NCBI GenBank assembly: GCA_028717025.1
Contig: JAQUOR010000127.1
Location: 1-5,409 of the forward strand
From: Candidatus Omnitrophota bacterium
GTDB lineage: Bacteria > Omnitrophota > Gorgyraeia > Duberdicusellales > 4484-171
Length of the DNA stretch: 5,409 nucleotides
Direction: 5' to 3'
Shown: positions 5,214 to 5,409 of the stretch, piece by piece
Numbering within the stretch: the stretch's first letter is position 1
Layout: each line of letters begins with the position of its first letter
Notes under the pieces: generated by a model
The model's database searches: none
What the model saw: the letters and a program-made list of their open reading frames with translations, nothing else
Told to the model about the DNA's origin: nothing
Made by a program: the position numbers and the translations under genes

Positions 5214-5409
5214 TTAAACTTCCTGATGCACCTTTTCCTTTTCGCCTTCCTTTTTCGACTCCGCGATAACCATCTGCGCTATTCTGCTGGGTACGATTTC
5301 GTAATGAGAAAATACCATCGAATAACTGCCGCGTCCGCCGGTCACTGAACGCAGGTCTGAAGCAAATTTAAACATCTCGGCTAAAGGTATCTGGGCTTTT
5401 ACGACTTCG
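5214..5409 (-). CDS. fusA: Elongation factor G, C-terminal end (5' part outside window)
   Basis: The last 64 codons of a translational GTPase that drives ribosomal translocation. The visible part is the end of domain V: AQIPLAEMFKFASDLRS (5-21), then TGGRGSYSMVFSHYEIVP (23-40), both hallmark EF-G C-terminal segments, and a charged tail (KKEGEKEK) before the TAA at 5214-5216. The base at 5409 is part of an incomplete codon. The GRGSYSM-FSHYE form occurs both in canonical EF-G and in EF-G-like paralogues (FusA2 type), so which copy this is cannot be settled without the GTPase domain. The 91-bp gap with its own promoter suggests the following gene is not simply co-transcribed. Confidence 0.9.
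   Translation of the reverse strand, partial: EVVKAQIPLAEMFKFASDLRSVTGGRGSYSMVFSHYEIVPSRIAQMVIAESKKEGEKEKVHQEV

Overview
The window carries six genes, all on the minus strand, so they read from right to left: the 3' end of fusA (translation elongation factor G), a short protein related to YchF that has lost its nucleotide-binding motifs, a signal-peptide TPR protein of unknown function, purH, folC, and the 5' part of mnmE (151 codons). Gene gaps are 57 to 102 bp. No RNA gene, CRISPR array, insertion sequence or convincing minus-strand terminator was found.

The gene content is bacterial housekeeping. There is no taxonomic marker such as rRNA. GC is roughly 40 to 47 percent by hand sampling, TGA, TAA and TAG are all used as stops, and divergent but intact core enzymes sit between short intergenic 'word' repeats. 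This would fit an uncultured candidate-phylum bacterium; I lean weakly towards Omnitrophota or a relative, as an inference from style rather than evidence.

Layout in transcription order. fusA ends at 5214. A 91-bp gap holds a good sigma70-type promoter buried in a 33+33 nt inverted repeat and leads into the YchF-like gene (4433-5122). The TPR gene follows (3593-4375), with lower GC than its neighbours. The TPR-purH gap holds a bulged hairpin resembling an integron attC site. purH (2023-3531) is followed by a gap with two inverted arrays of four 8-nt words around an exact TATAAT. folC (556-1923) ends inside a 7-nt word array whose inverted partner lies in the folC-mnmE gap. mnmE begins at 453 and carries a further 7-nt word array inside its coding sequence, in a loop of the N-terminal domain.

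Functionally, purH, folC and mnmE are all folate one-carbon genes: PurH uses 10-formyl-THF, FolC polyglutamylates folates, and MnmE uses a one-carbon THF derivative to modify wobble uridines of tRNA. EF-G and the YchF relative belong to translation. The two most unusual items are the YchF relative, which seems to have lost exactly the G-motif segments, and the four short-period repeat arrays, three of them arranged as long imperfect hairpins with a different word at each locus.
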